A stretch of 64,000 nt of DNA from Dickeya undicola (GCF_000784735.1 NZ_JSYG01000019.1:1-64000); one strand, 5' to 3'. Counted from the first letter of the stretch, positions 1 through 8,938 are shown. The notes: a model not told the origin generated them from the sequence alone. Translations and numbers: made by a program.

Positions 1-246
1 CAATTTTAATTACACCCTCCCTTCATTTTCTACCGAACCTCAGAAAATGGAGGGATGGAGCAATATTTTTCAATGAAACTGACTGATGCAAAAGTAAAAA
101 ATATCAGAATGCATTATCCCAGTTCGATAACACACAACGAATATCAACCAGAAGAGTTTATCTCTTTTACTTATAAAAACATGCTGTGCGAACATATCAA
201 AGCTGGAACCAGTGCATATTGTATTTGGGAAAGTCAGTCGTTTTAA
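1..246 (+). pseudogene. C-terminal remnant of a type VI secretion Hcp (TssD) tube protein
   Basis: The frame read from base 10 to the stop at 244-246 matches the last half of Hcp proteins. It has a YRTS motif followed by G and E, then YF, KLTDA, an FTY strand, and EH..AGTS near the C-terminus, all in the order and spacing of the Hcp beta-barrel. The similarity starts before the first ATG of the open frame (base 55), so that ATG is probably internal to an older gene. An in-frame TAA at 7-9 cuts it from anything upstream, and the usual C-terminal tail after AGTS is diverged. Hcp forms the T6SS tube and carries effectors. Either a broken orphan hcp or, less likely, a 63-residue protein from the ATG at 55. 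Upstream sequence is outside the window. Confidence 0.6.
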
Positions 247-342
247 TTAGCGGATTATTCCTGTGTTATTATCTGGCACCATCGTGTGGTATTAGGTGCC
301 GGATAATTAATTTTAAATTTAGTGTTTTTAGCTTTTCACAGC

Positions 343-894
343 TTACGGATTTTCTTCAAGGTATTTTTTAAGATCAATGATGCTTTTCTTTTCAGAATAA
401 AACTGTAGCTTTTCAATTGTATTGCTTACATCGGTTATTGTTTTTCTTTCTTTATCTAATTCAAGTAAGAAATAGTTTTGCGATGTTCTGTCACGCAATG
501 CTACGGTATAAACAAAACCAATGAACGTTTTTCCTTTAACTTCAATTTTTCCTACCGCATCGAGACTCAGGCAGGTCACTGTTCCAAAAAATCCTCGACC
601 GATAGAAATTTTTATATCTGAGATGTTTTTATTATCTGAAGACCATCCAATGAAACAGAGTGGTTCAATGTTGTTGTAATATCCTTCAGCGGGCACGATA
701 GTGCCTATGTATTTTCCGTTTTCGCTGATGTCGAAAGTCTGACCTTTCTGTATTTTTATGCGGTTGATTTTTGATAGTTGACCTTTTGTTATTAAATTAT
801 TCAATATGCTACTATCATCATTTTGAGTTAGCCTAATAGTAGAGTATGAATTCAATGGAATTATCAATATGAGTATTGTCAACAGAGCTTTCAT
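343..894 (-). CDS. Exported protein, candidate immunity protein (paralogue of the next gene)
   Basis: 183 residues with a clear N-terminal signal peptide of about 18 residues (basic start, hydrophobic core, SYS cleavage region), so probably periplasmic. It is a paralogue of the 188-residue product of 891-1457: both share FDI-EN-K-IGTI, a CFI-WS motif, a second cysteine just before SLDA-GKIE, GKTFIGFVY and QNYFLLELD. The two cysteines could form a disulfide. Its ATG overlaps the upstream stop (ATGA), so the genes are co-translated in one operon headed by a muramidase. No family is recognised. The role as an immunity protein against the muramidase is inferred from export, position and duplication. 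AT-rich compared with the rest of the window. Confidence 0.7.
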   Translation of the reverse strand: MKALLTILILIIPLNSYSTIRLTQNDDSSILNNLITKGQLSKINRIKIQKGQTFDISENGKYIGTIVPAEGYYNNIEPLCFIGWSSDNKNISDIKISIGRGFFGTVTCLSLDAVGKIEVKGKTFIGFVYTVALRDRTSQNYFLLELDKERKTITDVSNTIEKLQFYSEKKSIIDLKKYLEENP

Positions 895-1457
895 TCTTTC
901 TTTTCCATCACTTTTTTAAGATGTTTTCTGATTGCAGTAATACTTTTTATTTCATTGGTATTTTGTAGGGGTTCTACAAGCTTGCTTTTATCTGTAATAG
1001 CTCTTTTGTCCTGATCTAGCTCCAATAAAAAATAATTTTGTTCCGTTCTGTCATCAGGCAGACCGACTGAATAAACAAATCCAATGAATGTTTTTCCTGC
1101 GGACTCTATCTTTCCTAGCGCATCAAGGCTTTCGCATTGTGAAAACTCAAAGTCACCATTCCCCATCGATAAGACAATATTAGAAATCGTCTTTTTGTCC
1201 GTAGACCAACTAATAAAGCAAACTGGATAGTCATTTTTATAAAATCCTTTTCCCGGTATTATTGTTCCTATGTTTTTATTGTTTTCAGTAATATCAAAAA
1301 TTTGCTCTTCTTGTATTTTTATATCAACAATGCCTCTTTGGCTTGCATCCTCAATGGTTTTTTTTATTAGTGATTCTTCGCTGCTTTTTACCAAGTTTAT
1401 CGATGCGTAAGATTGTAATGAAGCAAATATCGTAATTAGAAATAATATCTTTCTCAT
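891..1457 (-). CDS. Exported protein, candidate muramidase immunity protein
   Basis: 188 residues, starting with a signal peptide (basic MRK, hydrophobic stretch, SYAS cleavage region). It lies 11 bases after the muramidase stop codon and overlaps the next gene by four bases. The mature part is about half identical by eye to the product of 343-894, including CFISWS, a second cysteine before ESLDALGKIE, and the QNYFLLELD strand. The gene order (cell-wall hydrolase, then small periplasmic protein, then a diverged copy) is typical of effector/immunity cassettes, where the immunity protein guards the periplasm against siblings' hydrolase. The family is not recognised, so the role is inferred from context. 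Periplasmic lysozyme inhibitors are an alternative description. Confidence 0.7.
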   Translation of the reverse strand: MRKILFLITIFASLQSYASINLVKSSEESLIKKTIEDASQRGIVDIKIQEEQIFDITENNKNIGTIIPGKGFYKNDYPVCFISWSTDKKTISNIVLSMGNGDFEFSQCESLDALGKIESAGKTFIGFVYSVGLPDDRTEQNYFLLELDQDKRAITDKSKLVEPLQNTNEIKSITAIRKHLKKVMEKKE

Positions 1458-1468
1458 AAGATCCCCTA

Positions 1469-2320
1469 CTATCTGGTTGTTAGTAAATGATAGTTATTTG
1501 CCATTTTTATATGGTAATTCCTTTCGGCATATTTTCTCCCATTGTAAAGTCTCGCAAATGTTGTCCAGTCTTTGTTTTGTAATGCCGAGCGTAAAGCTGG
1601 CGTGTTTTTTATATGATTAATAAAAGCAAATACCTGACCATTAGTGTTTTTCATTGCAGAGACAAAACTTTCAATGTCATTAAAGCCTGCACTTCTATAA
1701 TTTGCTCCCATAATCTGGAACGCTCCCCAGGAAACGGACATGAGTGCCGCTTGTCGATCCAGTGTCATTGCAGTTTCGAGTCTTTCATATTGGAGTTCAT
1801 GTGAGCCATATTGCTTGTAACGTTCACCTGATATCTCTGGGTATGTGCGATCATATCTGCCTTGTGTCAGGTTATGAAAATAATGCCGCTCATAGAGTAT
1901 TTTCGGTTTTCCGGGGCTGATAAAAGCGCTACGTAATGCGGTTTCAGTCATCACAACCGCTTTAATGGCTGCCACTTCACAATTCAGCTCTCTGGCTGCA
2001 TTAAGGTAAAGCTCTTCGGAGACGCTGTCGCCAGAGTTGTCAGAGAAAGAGGGCTGAGAGGTTGCCGGGCGTCGGGTGTGAAGATGGTTTAATTTTCTCA
2101 GTGTAGGTCCGTGTGGGGAGACGATACCGTCAGGCGTACCCATTCCTACTATCTGGCGTTGAAATTGAGTAATCGCGGTTTGTGTTCTGATGCCGACAAT
2201 ACCATCAACGCTCAGTATTCCGTTTGACCGGCTATTCAGCAACTGTTGAACGGTTTTTACGTCTTCAGCCCTGTTAACCTGCCCTTTGCCAACAGGAAAA
2301 GCAATCCTGGCTTCTTCCAT
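1469..2320 (-). CDS. Peptidoglycan-binding N-acetylmuramidase (DUF3380 family), likely T6SS effector
   Basis: 283 residues without a signal peptide. Residues about 17-78 form a peptidoglycan-binding type 1 domain (VQQLLN, VDGIVGIRTQTAI, QFQ). Residues about 105-280 match the DUF3380 muramidase family: IKAVVMTETA with candidate catalytic Glu126, KPKILYERHYFH, YERLE-A--LDRQAAL, SWGAFQIMG at 197-205 and the terminal YNGRKYAERNYH. The usual ESSG after the glutamate is replaced by ETAL. The family cleaves the MurNAc-GlcNAc backbone and occurs in phage endolysins and T6SS effectors. No holin, spanin or other phage gene is nearby, while two exported paralogues follow in the operon and an hcp relic lies just beyond, which favours an interbacterial effector. 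It starts the operon. Confidence 0.8.
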   Translation of the reverse strand: MEEARIAFPVGKGQVNRAEDVKTVQQLLNSRSNGILSVDGIVGIRTQTAITQFQRQIVGMGTPDGIVSPHGPTLRKLNHLHTRRPATSQPSFSDNSGDSVSEELYLNAARELNCEVAAIKAVVMTETALRSAFISPGKPKILYERHYFHNLTQGRYDRTYPEISGERYKQYGSHELQYERLETAMTLDRQAALMSVSWGAFQIMGANYRSAGFNDIESFVSAMKNTNGQVFAFINHIKNTPALRSALQNKDWTTFARLYNGRKYAERNYHIKMANNYHLLTTR

Positions 2321-2510
2321 GAATCAATCCATTTATTTTCCTAATATGATGCTTTTATAACAACAAAATAGCGTAGCTTCAAGGACGTGGCCGTCCAGTG
2401 ATGATGAGCCTCGCGTCAGCCGCGTTTTTACTACTATCTGCCATATTCCCACCGTTTCCTGCTATCATTCCGTTATCTTTGTTCATAAAAAAGCAGAAAT
2501 GTAGAGGTTT

Positions 2511-3278
2511 ATGGAAGCCTGGCTGGAGCATCTGATCACTCAATCGTTAGCGTATTCGCTGACGGCGGTACTGCTGGTGGCGTTTCTGGAGTCGCTGGCG
2601 TTGGTGGGGCTGCTGTTGCCCGGTACGCTGATGATGGCGTCGCTGGGGGCGTTGATCGGTAGCGGCAATATGGGGCTTTACCCGGCCTGGGGCATGGGCA
2701 TTATCGGTTGCCTGCTGGGAGACTGGATTTCCTATTTCATTGGCTGGCGTTTCAAGGATCGGCTGCATAACTGGTCTTTCCTGCAAAAGCACCGCGCTTA
2801 CCTGTATCGCACCGAAAAAATGCTGCATCAGCACAATATGGCGACCATTCTGATTGGACGGTTTTTTGGCCCGACTCGCCCGCTGATCCCGATGGTGGCG
2901 GGAATGCTGGAGTTGTCGCCCCGGCGCTTTGCGTTGCCGAATATCATCGGCTGTCTCACCTGGCCGCCGGTTTATCTGATGCCCGGCATTTTGGCCGGCG
3001 TGGCGATTGATATCCCCAAGCAGGCCGACAGCGGCAGTTTTAAATGGCTGTTGTTAGCCACGGCTATCCTGCTGTGGGGGGCGGGTTGGTTGGTGTGGCG
3101 TTTGTGGCGTACACGTCGTGGAGCAAAAGCCGAATCAACCGGTTGGTTGACGCTTGCCCGTTTGTACTGGCTGGCACCGCTGGTTTCGGTTATCGCCGTC
3201 GCCAGCTTGTGGCAGTTATGGCAGCACCCGTTGATGCCGGTGTACCGCCGTCTGCTGTGGCAAATTCTGATTGGTTGA
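2511..3278 (+). CDS. yabI: DedA-family inner-membrane protein YabI
   Basis: 255 residues, collinear with E. coli YabI (254). It has hydrophobic segments near residues 17-60, the DedA signature around FLESLALVGLLLPGT, GDWISYFIGWRF, and GRFFGPTRPLIPMVAGM with the conserved arginines of the family, then further membrane segments to the C-terminus. DedA proteins sit in the inner membrane and are linked to envelope integrity and lipid-carrier recycling; the exact substrate of YabI is not known. As in E. coli it neighbours the thiamine transporter genes, but here ilvBN lies between. It converges on ilvN. Confidence 0.95.
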   Translation: MEAWLEHLITQSLAYSLTAVLLVAFLESLALVGLLLPGTLMMASLGALIGSGNMGLYPAWGMGIIGCLLGDWISYFIGWRFKDRLHNWSFLQKHRAYLYRTEKMLHQHNMATILIGRFFGPTRPLIPMVAGMLELSPRRFALPNIIGCLTWPPVYLMPGILAGVAIDIPKQADSGSFKWLLLATAILLWGAGWLVWRLWRTRRGAKAESTGWLTLARLYWLAPLVSVIAVASLWQLWQHPLMPVYRRLLWQILIG

Positions 3279-3292
3279 ATCTGGGTCGAGGA

Positions 3293-3313
3293 CCATACCG
3301 GGAATCGGTATGG
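3293..3313. terminator. Hairpin between convergent yabI and ilvN
   Basis: A perfect 8-bp stem (CCATACCG / CGGTATGG) with a 5-base loop lies in the 45 bases between the two convergent stop codons. There is no strong T run on either side, so its role as a terminator is inferred from position. Confidence 0.45.
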
Positions 3314-3323
3314 CCCCTGCGGC

Positions 3324-3617
3324 TCAGCGGTAAAACTCCGCGACCTGATCAAAGATACGCATCTCTTCGCCGTGGCGAGTCACCTGCAATACATCTTCCA
3401 GCTTTTCCACTTGGCTTATCATCTGCGGCAGGCGTTGGTCGTCTTTCACCAGCAACCAGATACGGCTCTGCTCGTCGCCCGGTAGCGGCATACACATGAT
3501 GCCTTCCACGTTGAACGCGCGGCGGGCGAACAGCCCGCATACATGCGACATCACGCCCGGATGGTTGCGTACCGAGAGTTCCAGCGTGACCTGTGCAGTA
3601 ATGGATGGGGTCTGCAT
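3324..3617 (-). CDS. ilvN: Acetolactate synthase I small (regulatory) subunit IlvN
   Basis: 97 residues, the same size as E. coli IlvN (96) and collinear throughout: [49 protein letters not shown]. This is a single ACT domain that binds valine and gives feedback inhibition to the large subunit IlvB. IlvM, the isozyme II subunit, is shorter and differs in the RRAFNVEGI region. The gene lies 3 bases after ilvB on the minus strand, so it is co-transcribed. The product works in isoleucine, leucine and valine synthesis in the cytoplasm. Confidence 0.96.
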   Translation of the reverse strand: MQTPSITAQVTLELSVRNHPGVMSHVCGLFARRAFNVEGIMCMPLPGDEQSRIWLLVKDDQRLPQMISQVEKLEDVLQVTRHGEEMRIFDQVAEFYR

Positions 3618-3620
3618 GAT

Positions 3621-5291
3621 TTAATCTCCAATCATCTCAATGTTGGCGGCACCCGGCGGCACCATCGGGAACACTTTTTCGTTGATATCGATAGCGGCGT
3701 GGATCAACGTCGGTCCCGGTCGTTGCAGTGCCTCGCGCAATGCAGCTTGCGGATTGTCGGCGGCGTTCAGGTCGCAGGTGGCGAAGCCAAAGCCTGCGGC
3801 AATCGCCAGAAAGTTGGTCTGATAGCGGTAATCAGAAGCCACATAGTTTTGCTGATAGAACAGATCCTGCTGCTGGTGCACCAACCCCAGCGACTGGTTG
3901 TTCATCAGCACGATTTTTACGTTCAGGTTCTCTTCCACCGCAGTGGCCATCTCCTGAATGTTCATCATCAGGCTGCCGTCACCGGAAAAGCAGACGACAG
4001 TGCGTTGTGGCTCCGCCAGTGCGGCACCGATAGCGGCCGGTACGCCGAAGCCCATGGTGCCCAAGCCTCCGGAGGTCAGCCATTGCCGCGAGCGGCGCAG
4101 CGGGTAGGCCTGCGCCACCCACATCTGATGCTGTCCTACATCGGTGGTGATGATGGCCTTGTCATCCAATTGGCTGGCGACGGCGCGGACCAGTCCGTAA
4201 TGGCTGAGTGGATCATCAGCATTCGGCATACTGAACGGAAATTCCTGCTGTAATGTGCGCACCTGAGCGAGCCAGTCGGTACGCGGCTGGCGTTCGATCA
4301 ACGGCAGCAACTGATCCAGCGCCTGTGCGACATCGGCGTGGAGCGCCACGTGCGGCTGGCGGATCTTGCCCAATTCTGCTGGGTCGATATCGATATGGAT
4401 TACGCTGGCATTCGGGCAAAACTGCTCGGCTTTGCCGATAGCGCGATCGTCAAAACGCGCACCCAGTACGATCAGCAAGTCCGATTGTTGCAGGATCATA
4501 TTGGTGCAACGGGCGGCGTGCATACCCAGCATACCGAGCGACAGTGGATGATCCACCGGCATGGCACCCAGCGCCATCAGGGTCATGGTGGTGGGCAGCC
4601 CGGCGCGTTCCGCCAATTCAATCGCCTGCTGATGCGCGCCTGCGCTGATGATGCCGCCGCCCAGATACAGAATCGGCCGTTTAGCCTGATTGATCATCGC
4701 AGCGGCGGCACGAATGGCGTCCTGATCCACGGCTGGTGCTGGGGTCAGCTCGCTCGGTGCGGGCAGTTCTGCCAGTTCGATGGTGGCAGTCTGCACGTCT
4801 TTGGGAATATCCACCCATACCGGGCCGGGGCGGCCAGACTGCGCCAGCCGGAAGGCATCGTTGATCACCCGCGGCAGTTCGCTGATATCGCGCACCAGAT
4901 AGTTGTGTTTGGTGACCGGGATCGAGATGCCGTAGGTGTCGACTTCCTGAAAAGCATCGGTGCCGATCATACTGGACGGCACCTGACCGGTGATGCACAC
5001 CAGCGGAATGGAATCGAGCTTGGCATCGGCGATAGCCGTCAGCAGGTTGGTCGCGCCAGGCCCGCTGGACGCCATACAAACCGCCGCTTTACCGCTGGCA
5101 CGCGCCATCCCCTGCGCGATGAATCCGGCTCCCTGCTCGTGGCGGGCGAGTACGTGGCGAATAGTGCGGCTTTTTCCCAACGCATCGTACAGCGGCAGTG
5201 CTGCACCGCCCGGAATACCGGTCACGGTCGTGATGCCTTGCTGCTCTAGCAGACGGATGATCAGCTCAGCGCCTGTATAACGCATAGTCAT
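3621..5291 (-). CDS. ilvB: Acetolactate synthase I large (catalytic) subunit IlvB
   Basis: 556 residues against 562 in E. coli. This ThDP- and FAD-dependent enzyme condenses two pyruvates to acetolactate, or pyruvate with 2-ketobutyrate to acetohydroxybutyrate. Visible features: TGIPGGAALPLYDAL, the catalytic glutamate in RHEQGAGFIAQGMAR, GPGATNLLTAIADA, and the ThDP-binding GDGSLMMN...NNQS motif near residues 435-465. A second ATG two codons in (base 5285) is better spaced from AAGGAT and may be the true start. It is translated after the ivbL leader and attenuator. A second isozyme, ilvIH, lies 16 kb away in this window. Confidence 0.96.
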   Translation of the reverse strand: MTMRYTGAELIIRLLEQQGITTVTGIPGGAALPLYDALGKSRTIRHVLARHEQGAGFIAQGMARASGKAAVCMASSGPGATNLLTAIADAKLDSIPLVCITGQVPSSMIGTDAFQEVDTYGISIPVTKHNYLVRDISELPRVINDAFRLAQSGRPGPVWVDIPKDVQTATIELAELPAPSELTPAPAVDQDAIRAAAAMINQAKRPILYLGGGIISAGAHQQAIELAERAGLPTTMTLMALGAMPVDHPLSLGMLGMHAARCTNMILQQSDLLIVLGARFDDRAIGKAEQFCPNASVIHIDIDPAELGKIRQPHVALHADVAQALDQLLPLIERQPRTDWLAQVRTLQQEFPFSMPNADDPLSHYGLVRAVASQLDDKAIITTDVGQHQMWVAQAYPLRRSRQWLTSGGLGTMGFGVPAAIGAALAEPQRTVVCFSGDGSLMMNIQEMATAVEENLNVKIVLMNNQSLGLVHQQQDLFYQQNYVASDYRYQTNFLAIAAGFGFATCDLNAADNPQAALREALQRPGPTLIHAAIDINEKVFPMVPPGAANIEMIGD

Positions 5292-5331
5292 ATCCTTTAT
5301 CAGGGCCGGTGTCAGGAGGAGCGGGGAGGGT

Positions 5332-5371
5332 GGATAAAAGAAACCCCGCTCGGCTTGCGCCGGCGGGGTTT
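5332..5371 (-). terminator. ivbL/ilvB attenuator terminator
   Basis: Read on the minus strand, AAACCCCGC and GCGGGGTTT form a GC-rich stem followed by TTTCTTTT, immediately downstream of the IvbL leader stop and ahead of ilvB. This is the expected place for the transcription attenuator controlled by ribosome stalling at valine and leucine codons. Confidence 0.85.
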
Positions 5372-5398
5372 GGGAATCTTTGCTTGATTCGGAACCCG

Positions 5399-5500
5399 TT
5401 ACGGCGCGCTGCCGACCACGACCACCACGCGCACGACGACGACCGCGTCAAGCAGCGCGGTGTTGTTTAGTAGTGCGAAAGTAGAGGCGGCGTGTTTCAC
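5399..5500 (-). CDS. ivbL: ilvBN operon leader peptide IvbL
   Basis: A 33-codon frame starting with GTG at 5500-5498 after an AAGG-type ribosome site, ending TAA at 5401-5399. Its second half is VVVVR then VVVVV then GSAP, almost the same as E. coli IvbL (which ends VVVVVGNAP), with four leucine codons earlier. Nine valine codons in ten make it a sensor of charged tRNA-Val, and the leucines sense tRNA-Leu. The attenuator hairpin follows at 5371-5332, then ilvB. The GTG start is inferred because no in-frame ATG precedes it. Confidence 0.88.
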   Translation of the reverse strand: MKHAASTFALLNNTALLDAVVVVRVVVVVGSAP

Positions 5501-5636
5501 GGAGAACCTTATAGTCGTTTGGGTTAATTAGCATCTTCATCTAACCATGAGTGCGGAAAATCAGACAAGGCTCCGTCACACTGAAAAAGCAAAATCGTGC
5601 GGAGGATCACATTTTCCTGGTAAGGATTGCACTCTA

Positions 5637-6329
5637 TCATCCCAGACCGAGCACCCGCGCCGCATCCGGGTGACTGGCTAGTTCGTGGGTCGGGCCGTCG
5701 TGATAGATGCGGCCGTCCACCACCAACACGCTGCGCGGCGCAATACGCGCGGCGTCTTCCAACTGGTGAGACACCATCAGCAGCGTTAACTGGCGATCCC
5801 GGCTGATCTCGTCCACCAGCGATAACATCTCCTGACGCAGGGCCGGGTCGAGCGCGGAAAACGGCTCGTCCAGCAGCAGGATCGGCTGCTGGCGGATCAG
5901 GCAGCGTGCCAGCGCCGCCCGTTGCCGTTGACCGCCGGAAACTTGCGACGGCAGGCGTTCCAGCAGCGTAGACAGCCCCATGCGGCTGGCGATATCGCGC
6001 AACGTATCCCGCTGTTCCGCATTCAGCTTCAGGCCGGGGTGCAGGCCGAGCGCGATATTCTGTGCCAGCGTCAGATGGGGAAACAGGTTGTTTTCCTGAA
6101 ACAGGATCGACACCGGGCGTTTCGCCGGTGGCGTGGTGAGGTGATCCTGCCCGTTGAGTAGCAGGCGGCCGCTGTCAGCCGGAAGAAAACCGGCGATCAG
6201 GCTGAGCAGGGTGCTTTTCCCCGCGCCGCTCGGGCCCAGAATGGCGATACGCTCGCCGGGCTGCACCTGTAAATCGAAACGCATCGGCAGGTGCTGGTAG
6301 AGGTAGGTCAACTTATCGAGCGCGATCAT
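5637..6329 (-). CDS. thiQ: Thiamine ABC transporter ATP-binding protein ThiQ
   Basis: 230 residues with all ABC ATPase motifs: Walker [10 protein letters not shown] near residue 33, Q-loop [11 protein letters not shown], signature VSGGQRQR near 130, Walker [13 protein letters not shown] and the switch histidine in MVSHQ. The length and order match E. coli ThiQ. It powers uptake of thiamine, thiamine phosphate and thiamine pyrophosphate with ThiP and ThiB. It overlaps the end of thiP by 17 bases, so translation is coupled within the thiBPQ operon. Confidence 0.96.
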   Translation of the reverse strand: MIALDKLTYLYQHLPMRFDLQVQPGERIAILGPSGAGKSTLLSLIAGFLPADSGRLLLNGQDHLTTPPAKRPVSILFQENNLFPHLTLAQNIALGLHPGLKLNAEQRDTLRDIASRMGLSTLLERLPSQVSGGQRQRAALARCLIRQQPILLLDEPFSALDPALRQEMLSLVDEISRDRQLTLLMVSHQLEDAARIAPRSVLVVDGRIYHDGPTHELASHPDAARVLGLG

Positions 6330-7923
6330 GAAAGCCTGCTAGTTTTTCAATCAGGGTAAACAGCATAAAACACAACAGCAACAGCAGCAGCGCCGTCACC
6401 GCGCCGTCGGCGCTGCGATAAGCGCCAATCTGCTGATAGAGGTAAAACGGCAGAGTGCGGAACTGCTCGTTGCCGAACAGCGCGATGATGCCGAAATCGC
6501 CCACCGACAGCACACTGGCAAAGGCCAGCGCCTGGGCGATGGGCGCGCGCAGCGCCTTGAGTTCCACCACCTTGAGGCGGTGCCAGCCGCGGATATCCAG
6601 CGACTGACACAACAGACTATAACGCGCTGCCGTGTCAACCATCGGATTTTCCAGCACTTTCATCGCGTAGGGGATTGCTAGCAACGCGTTGGTGAGCACC
6701 ACCAGACCATACGGAGAAGCGGGTAAGCCGATAGTGCGGTTAAGCAGCAGGAAAAAGCCGGAGGCCAGCACAATGCCCGGCATCGCCAGAATCAGCATCC
6801 CGCTGACATCCAGCCATTGGGCGGAACGCTGCCGCTGGCGCAGTTTCAGTTCCCGGCTGCTCCACAGCAGCATCAGCGTCAGCACCACGCTGAGTACACC
6901 GGCAGCCAGCGCGATGCGCAGTGACGTCCAGAGCGTTTGCCATAACGCGGGCTGGCGCAAGACATCCGGCAGCGAGCGGTTCAGGCCGTCCGCCACCACC
7001 GCCAGCAGCGGCGGCAGCAACAGCAACAGCGCCGCGGCGATCAGTAGCGTATCGGTAACACGGCTGAGCCTGCTGTCCTGTGGGTCGCGCCAGTGGAGAT
7101 GCTGGCTGGAACCGACTGTCAGCAGCCTGCTCAGCCGCTGACTGATCAACACCAGCCCCAGGCAGCACGCCATCTGCAACAGCGCCAGCAGCGCGGCGCG
7201 GGCCGGGTCATAGTCGAAGCTCAACGCCTGATAGATCGCCAGTTCGATGGTAGTCGCCTGCGGGCCGCCACCCAACGCCAATACTGTGGCGAAACTGGCG
7301 AAACACAGCATGAAAATCAACGCACCGGCGGGCAACAACTGCCGACGCAGCCACGGCCACTCCACCAGCCGGAAAAAGTGCCAGCCGCGCAGGCCAAGCT
7401 GGGCTGCCAATTGGCGCTGCTCGGTGGCGATGCCTTCCAGCGCCTGCACAAACAGCCGGGTCGCCAGCGGCAGATTAAAAAAGACGTGGGCCAGCAGAAT
7501 GCCCTGCAAACCATAAGGCGAAAAACGGTATTCGATACCGAATTGCATCAGCAGGCGTGCCAGCCAGCCTTCGCGGCCGTAGACGCTGAGGATGCCGAAT
7601 ACCGCCACCAGTACCGGCAGGACCAGCGTCATCGCGCACAGGCGCAGCAGCAGGCGATGGCCGGGAAAGCGGCGGCGGTATAACGCCCGCGCCAGAAACA
7701 ACGCGGGCAGGGTGGAAAGCAGAGCAGACAGCAGCGCCTGCCAGAAGCTGAAGCGAATGACATGCCACAGGTAGCTGTCATCCCACAGCGCTTGCCAGGG
7801 GACGCCGGGCGCGTCCAGCCACAGCGCCGCGAACGCCAGCACCGCGGTGCCGGTCAGCAATGCTGCCGCCAGCAGCCCCGGCCACAGCCAGCCGGGAATC
7901 AGCGGCTGACGGCGCGTTGCCAT
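6313..7923 (-). CDS. thiP: Thiamine ABC transporter permease ThiP
   Basis: 536 residues, exactly the E. coli ThiP length, opening with the same [13 protein letters not shown]. It is a fused permease with two homologous halves of about six membrane segments; each has an EAA-type loop that docks ThiQ (about [12 protein letters not shown] in the first half and [16 protein letters not shown] in the second). The start overlaps the end of thiB by 25 bases. It forms the inner-membrane channel of the thiamine importer. Confidence 0.96.
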   Translation of the reverse strand: MATRRQPLIPGWLWPGLLAAALLTGTAVLAFAALWLDAPGVPWQALWDDSYLWHVIRFSFWQALLSALLSTLPALFLARALYRRRFPGHRLLLRLCAMTLVLPVLVAVFGILSVYGREGWLARLLMQFGIEYRFSPYGLQGILLAHVFFNLPLATRLFVQALEGIATEQRQLAAQLGLRGWHFFRLVEWPWLRRQLLPAGALIFMLCFASFATVLALGGGPQATTIELAIYQALSFDYDPARAALLALLQMACCLGLVLISQRLSRLLTVGSSQHLHWRDPQDSRLSRVTDTLLIAAALLLLLPPLLAVVADGLNRSLPDVLRQPALWQTLWTSLRIALAAGVLSVVLTLMLLWSSRELKLRQRQRSAQWLDVSGMLILAMPGIVLASGFFLLLNRTIGLPASPYGLVVLTNALLAIPYAMKVLENPMVDTAARYSLLCQSLDIRGWHRLKVVELKALRAPIAQALAFASVLSVGDFGIIALFGNEQFRTLPFYLYQQIGAYRSADGAVTALLLLLLCFMLFTLIEKLAGFHDRAR

Positions 7924-8882
7924 GCCTGTACCCAGTTCGCGCGCTGCTCAGCTACCTGCTGCGAGGTGAACTCCAGCGGGGCCGAGGGCTGTGGCAGGGT
8001 GTTATAGCCTGCGGGCAGGTCGATTTTGACAACCGGATACATCCAGTTGGTGGTTGGGATGATCTGTTGGAAGGTTGGGCTGACCATAAATTGCAGGAAC
8101 TGTGTCGCCAGTTGCGGATTTTTGCTGTTGGCTAATTGCGCGGCGACTTCAACCTGCAAATAGTGGCCTTCGCTAAAACTGGCCGCCGCGTAGCTGTCTT
8201 TCTTCTCGGCGATGAGGTGGTAAGCCGGGGAGGTAGTGTAGCTCAACACCAGATCGGCTTCGCCTTTCAGGAACAGGCCGTAGGCTTCGCTCCAGCCTTT
8301 GGTGACGGTGACGGTTTTGGCCGCCAGTTTCTGCCAGGCTTGCGGTGCCTGGTCGCCATAGACTTTCTGCATCCACAGCAGCAGGCCCAGACCCGGCGTG
8401 CTGGTGCGCGGATCTTCATAAATCACTTTCCACGGTTGATTGCTTTCCACCAGTTCGCGCAGGCTCTTGGGCGGGTTTTTCAGTTTGTCCTTGTTGTAGA
8501 CGAAGGCGAAATAGCCGTAGTCGAAGGGCAGAAAGGTGTCGTTGTGCCAGCCGCCGGGCACCGTCAACTCGCTGGTATTGACGCCATGCTTACCAAACAG
8601 GCCGGTCTGTGCCGCGGCCTGAACCAGATTGTTGTCCAACCCCAGTACCACGTCCGCCGGGGTGTTCTTGCCTTCCATACGCAGGCGGTTGAGCAGAGCG
8701 ACGCCATCTTCCAGCGCCACGAATTTCAGCTCGCAGTTGCACGCGTTTTCAAACGCGGTTTTGACCGCCGGGCCGGGGCCCCATTCTGAGGCGAACGAGT
8801 CGTAGGTGTAGACCGTCAGGGTCGGTTTGGCGAACACGGGGGCGGACAGCAGTAGCAGGCAGGACAGTAATTTCTTTAACAC
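7899..8882 (-). CDS. thiB: Thiamine/TPP-binding periplasmic protein ThiB (TbpA)
   Basis: 327 residues from a GTG at 8882, with a GGAG ribosome site 8 bases upstream, exactly the E. coli ThiB length. The open frame continues another 46 codons upstream, but that part overlaps the riboswitch and is not translated in homologues. A signal peptide (VLKKLLSCLLLLSAPVFA) is followed by the mature start KPTLTVYTYDSFASEWGPG and NCELKFVALEDG. It is the substrate-binding component of the thiBPQ importer. Expression is controlled by the TPP riboswitch just upstream. Confidence 0.95.
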   Translation of the reverse strand: MLKKLLSCLLLLSAPVFAKPTLTVYTYDSFASEWGPGPAVKTAFENACNCELKFVALEDGVALLNRLRMEGKNTPADVVLGLDNNLVQAAAQTGLFGKHGVNTSELTVPGGWHNDTFLPFDYGYFAFVYNKDKLKNPPKSLRELVESNQPWKVIYEDPRTSTPGLGLLLWMQKVYGDQAPQAWQKLAAKTVTVTKGWSEAYGLFLKGEADLVLSYTTSPAYHLIAEKKDSYAAASFSEGHYLQVEVAAQLANSKNPQLATQFLQFMVSPTFQQIIPTTNWMYPVVKIDLPAGYNTLPQPSAPLEFTSQQVAEQRANWVQAWQRAVSR

Positions 8883-8938
8883 TTTGCGCTCCAATTGTTG
8901 AAGGCGGCAAAGGACTTTGAGCAAGCGGGATGCAGTCT

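Noticed and set aside
1469-2320. prophage endolysin
   Set aside because: Kept as an alternative only: no holin, spanin, integrase or structural phage gene is visible, and two exported partner-like genes follow.
3324-3617. IlvM (isozyme II) instead of IlvN
   Set aside because: The [23 protein letters not shown] block and the length of 97 match IlvN, and the partner gene matches IlvB with its ivbL leader.
5266-5451. 61-codon frame overlapping the ilvB attenuator
   Set aside because: It is out of frame with the IvbL leader, crosses the attenuator hairpin and ends inside ilvB.
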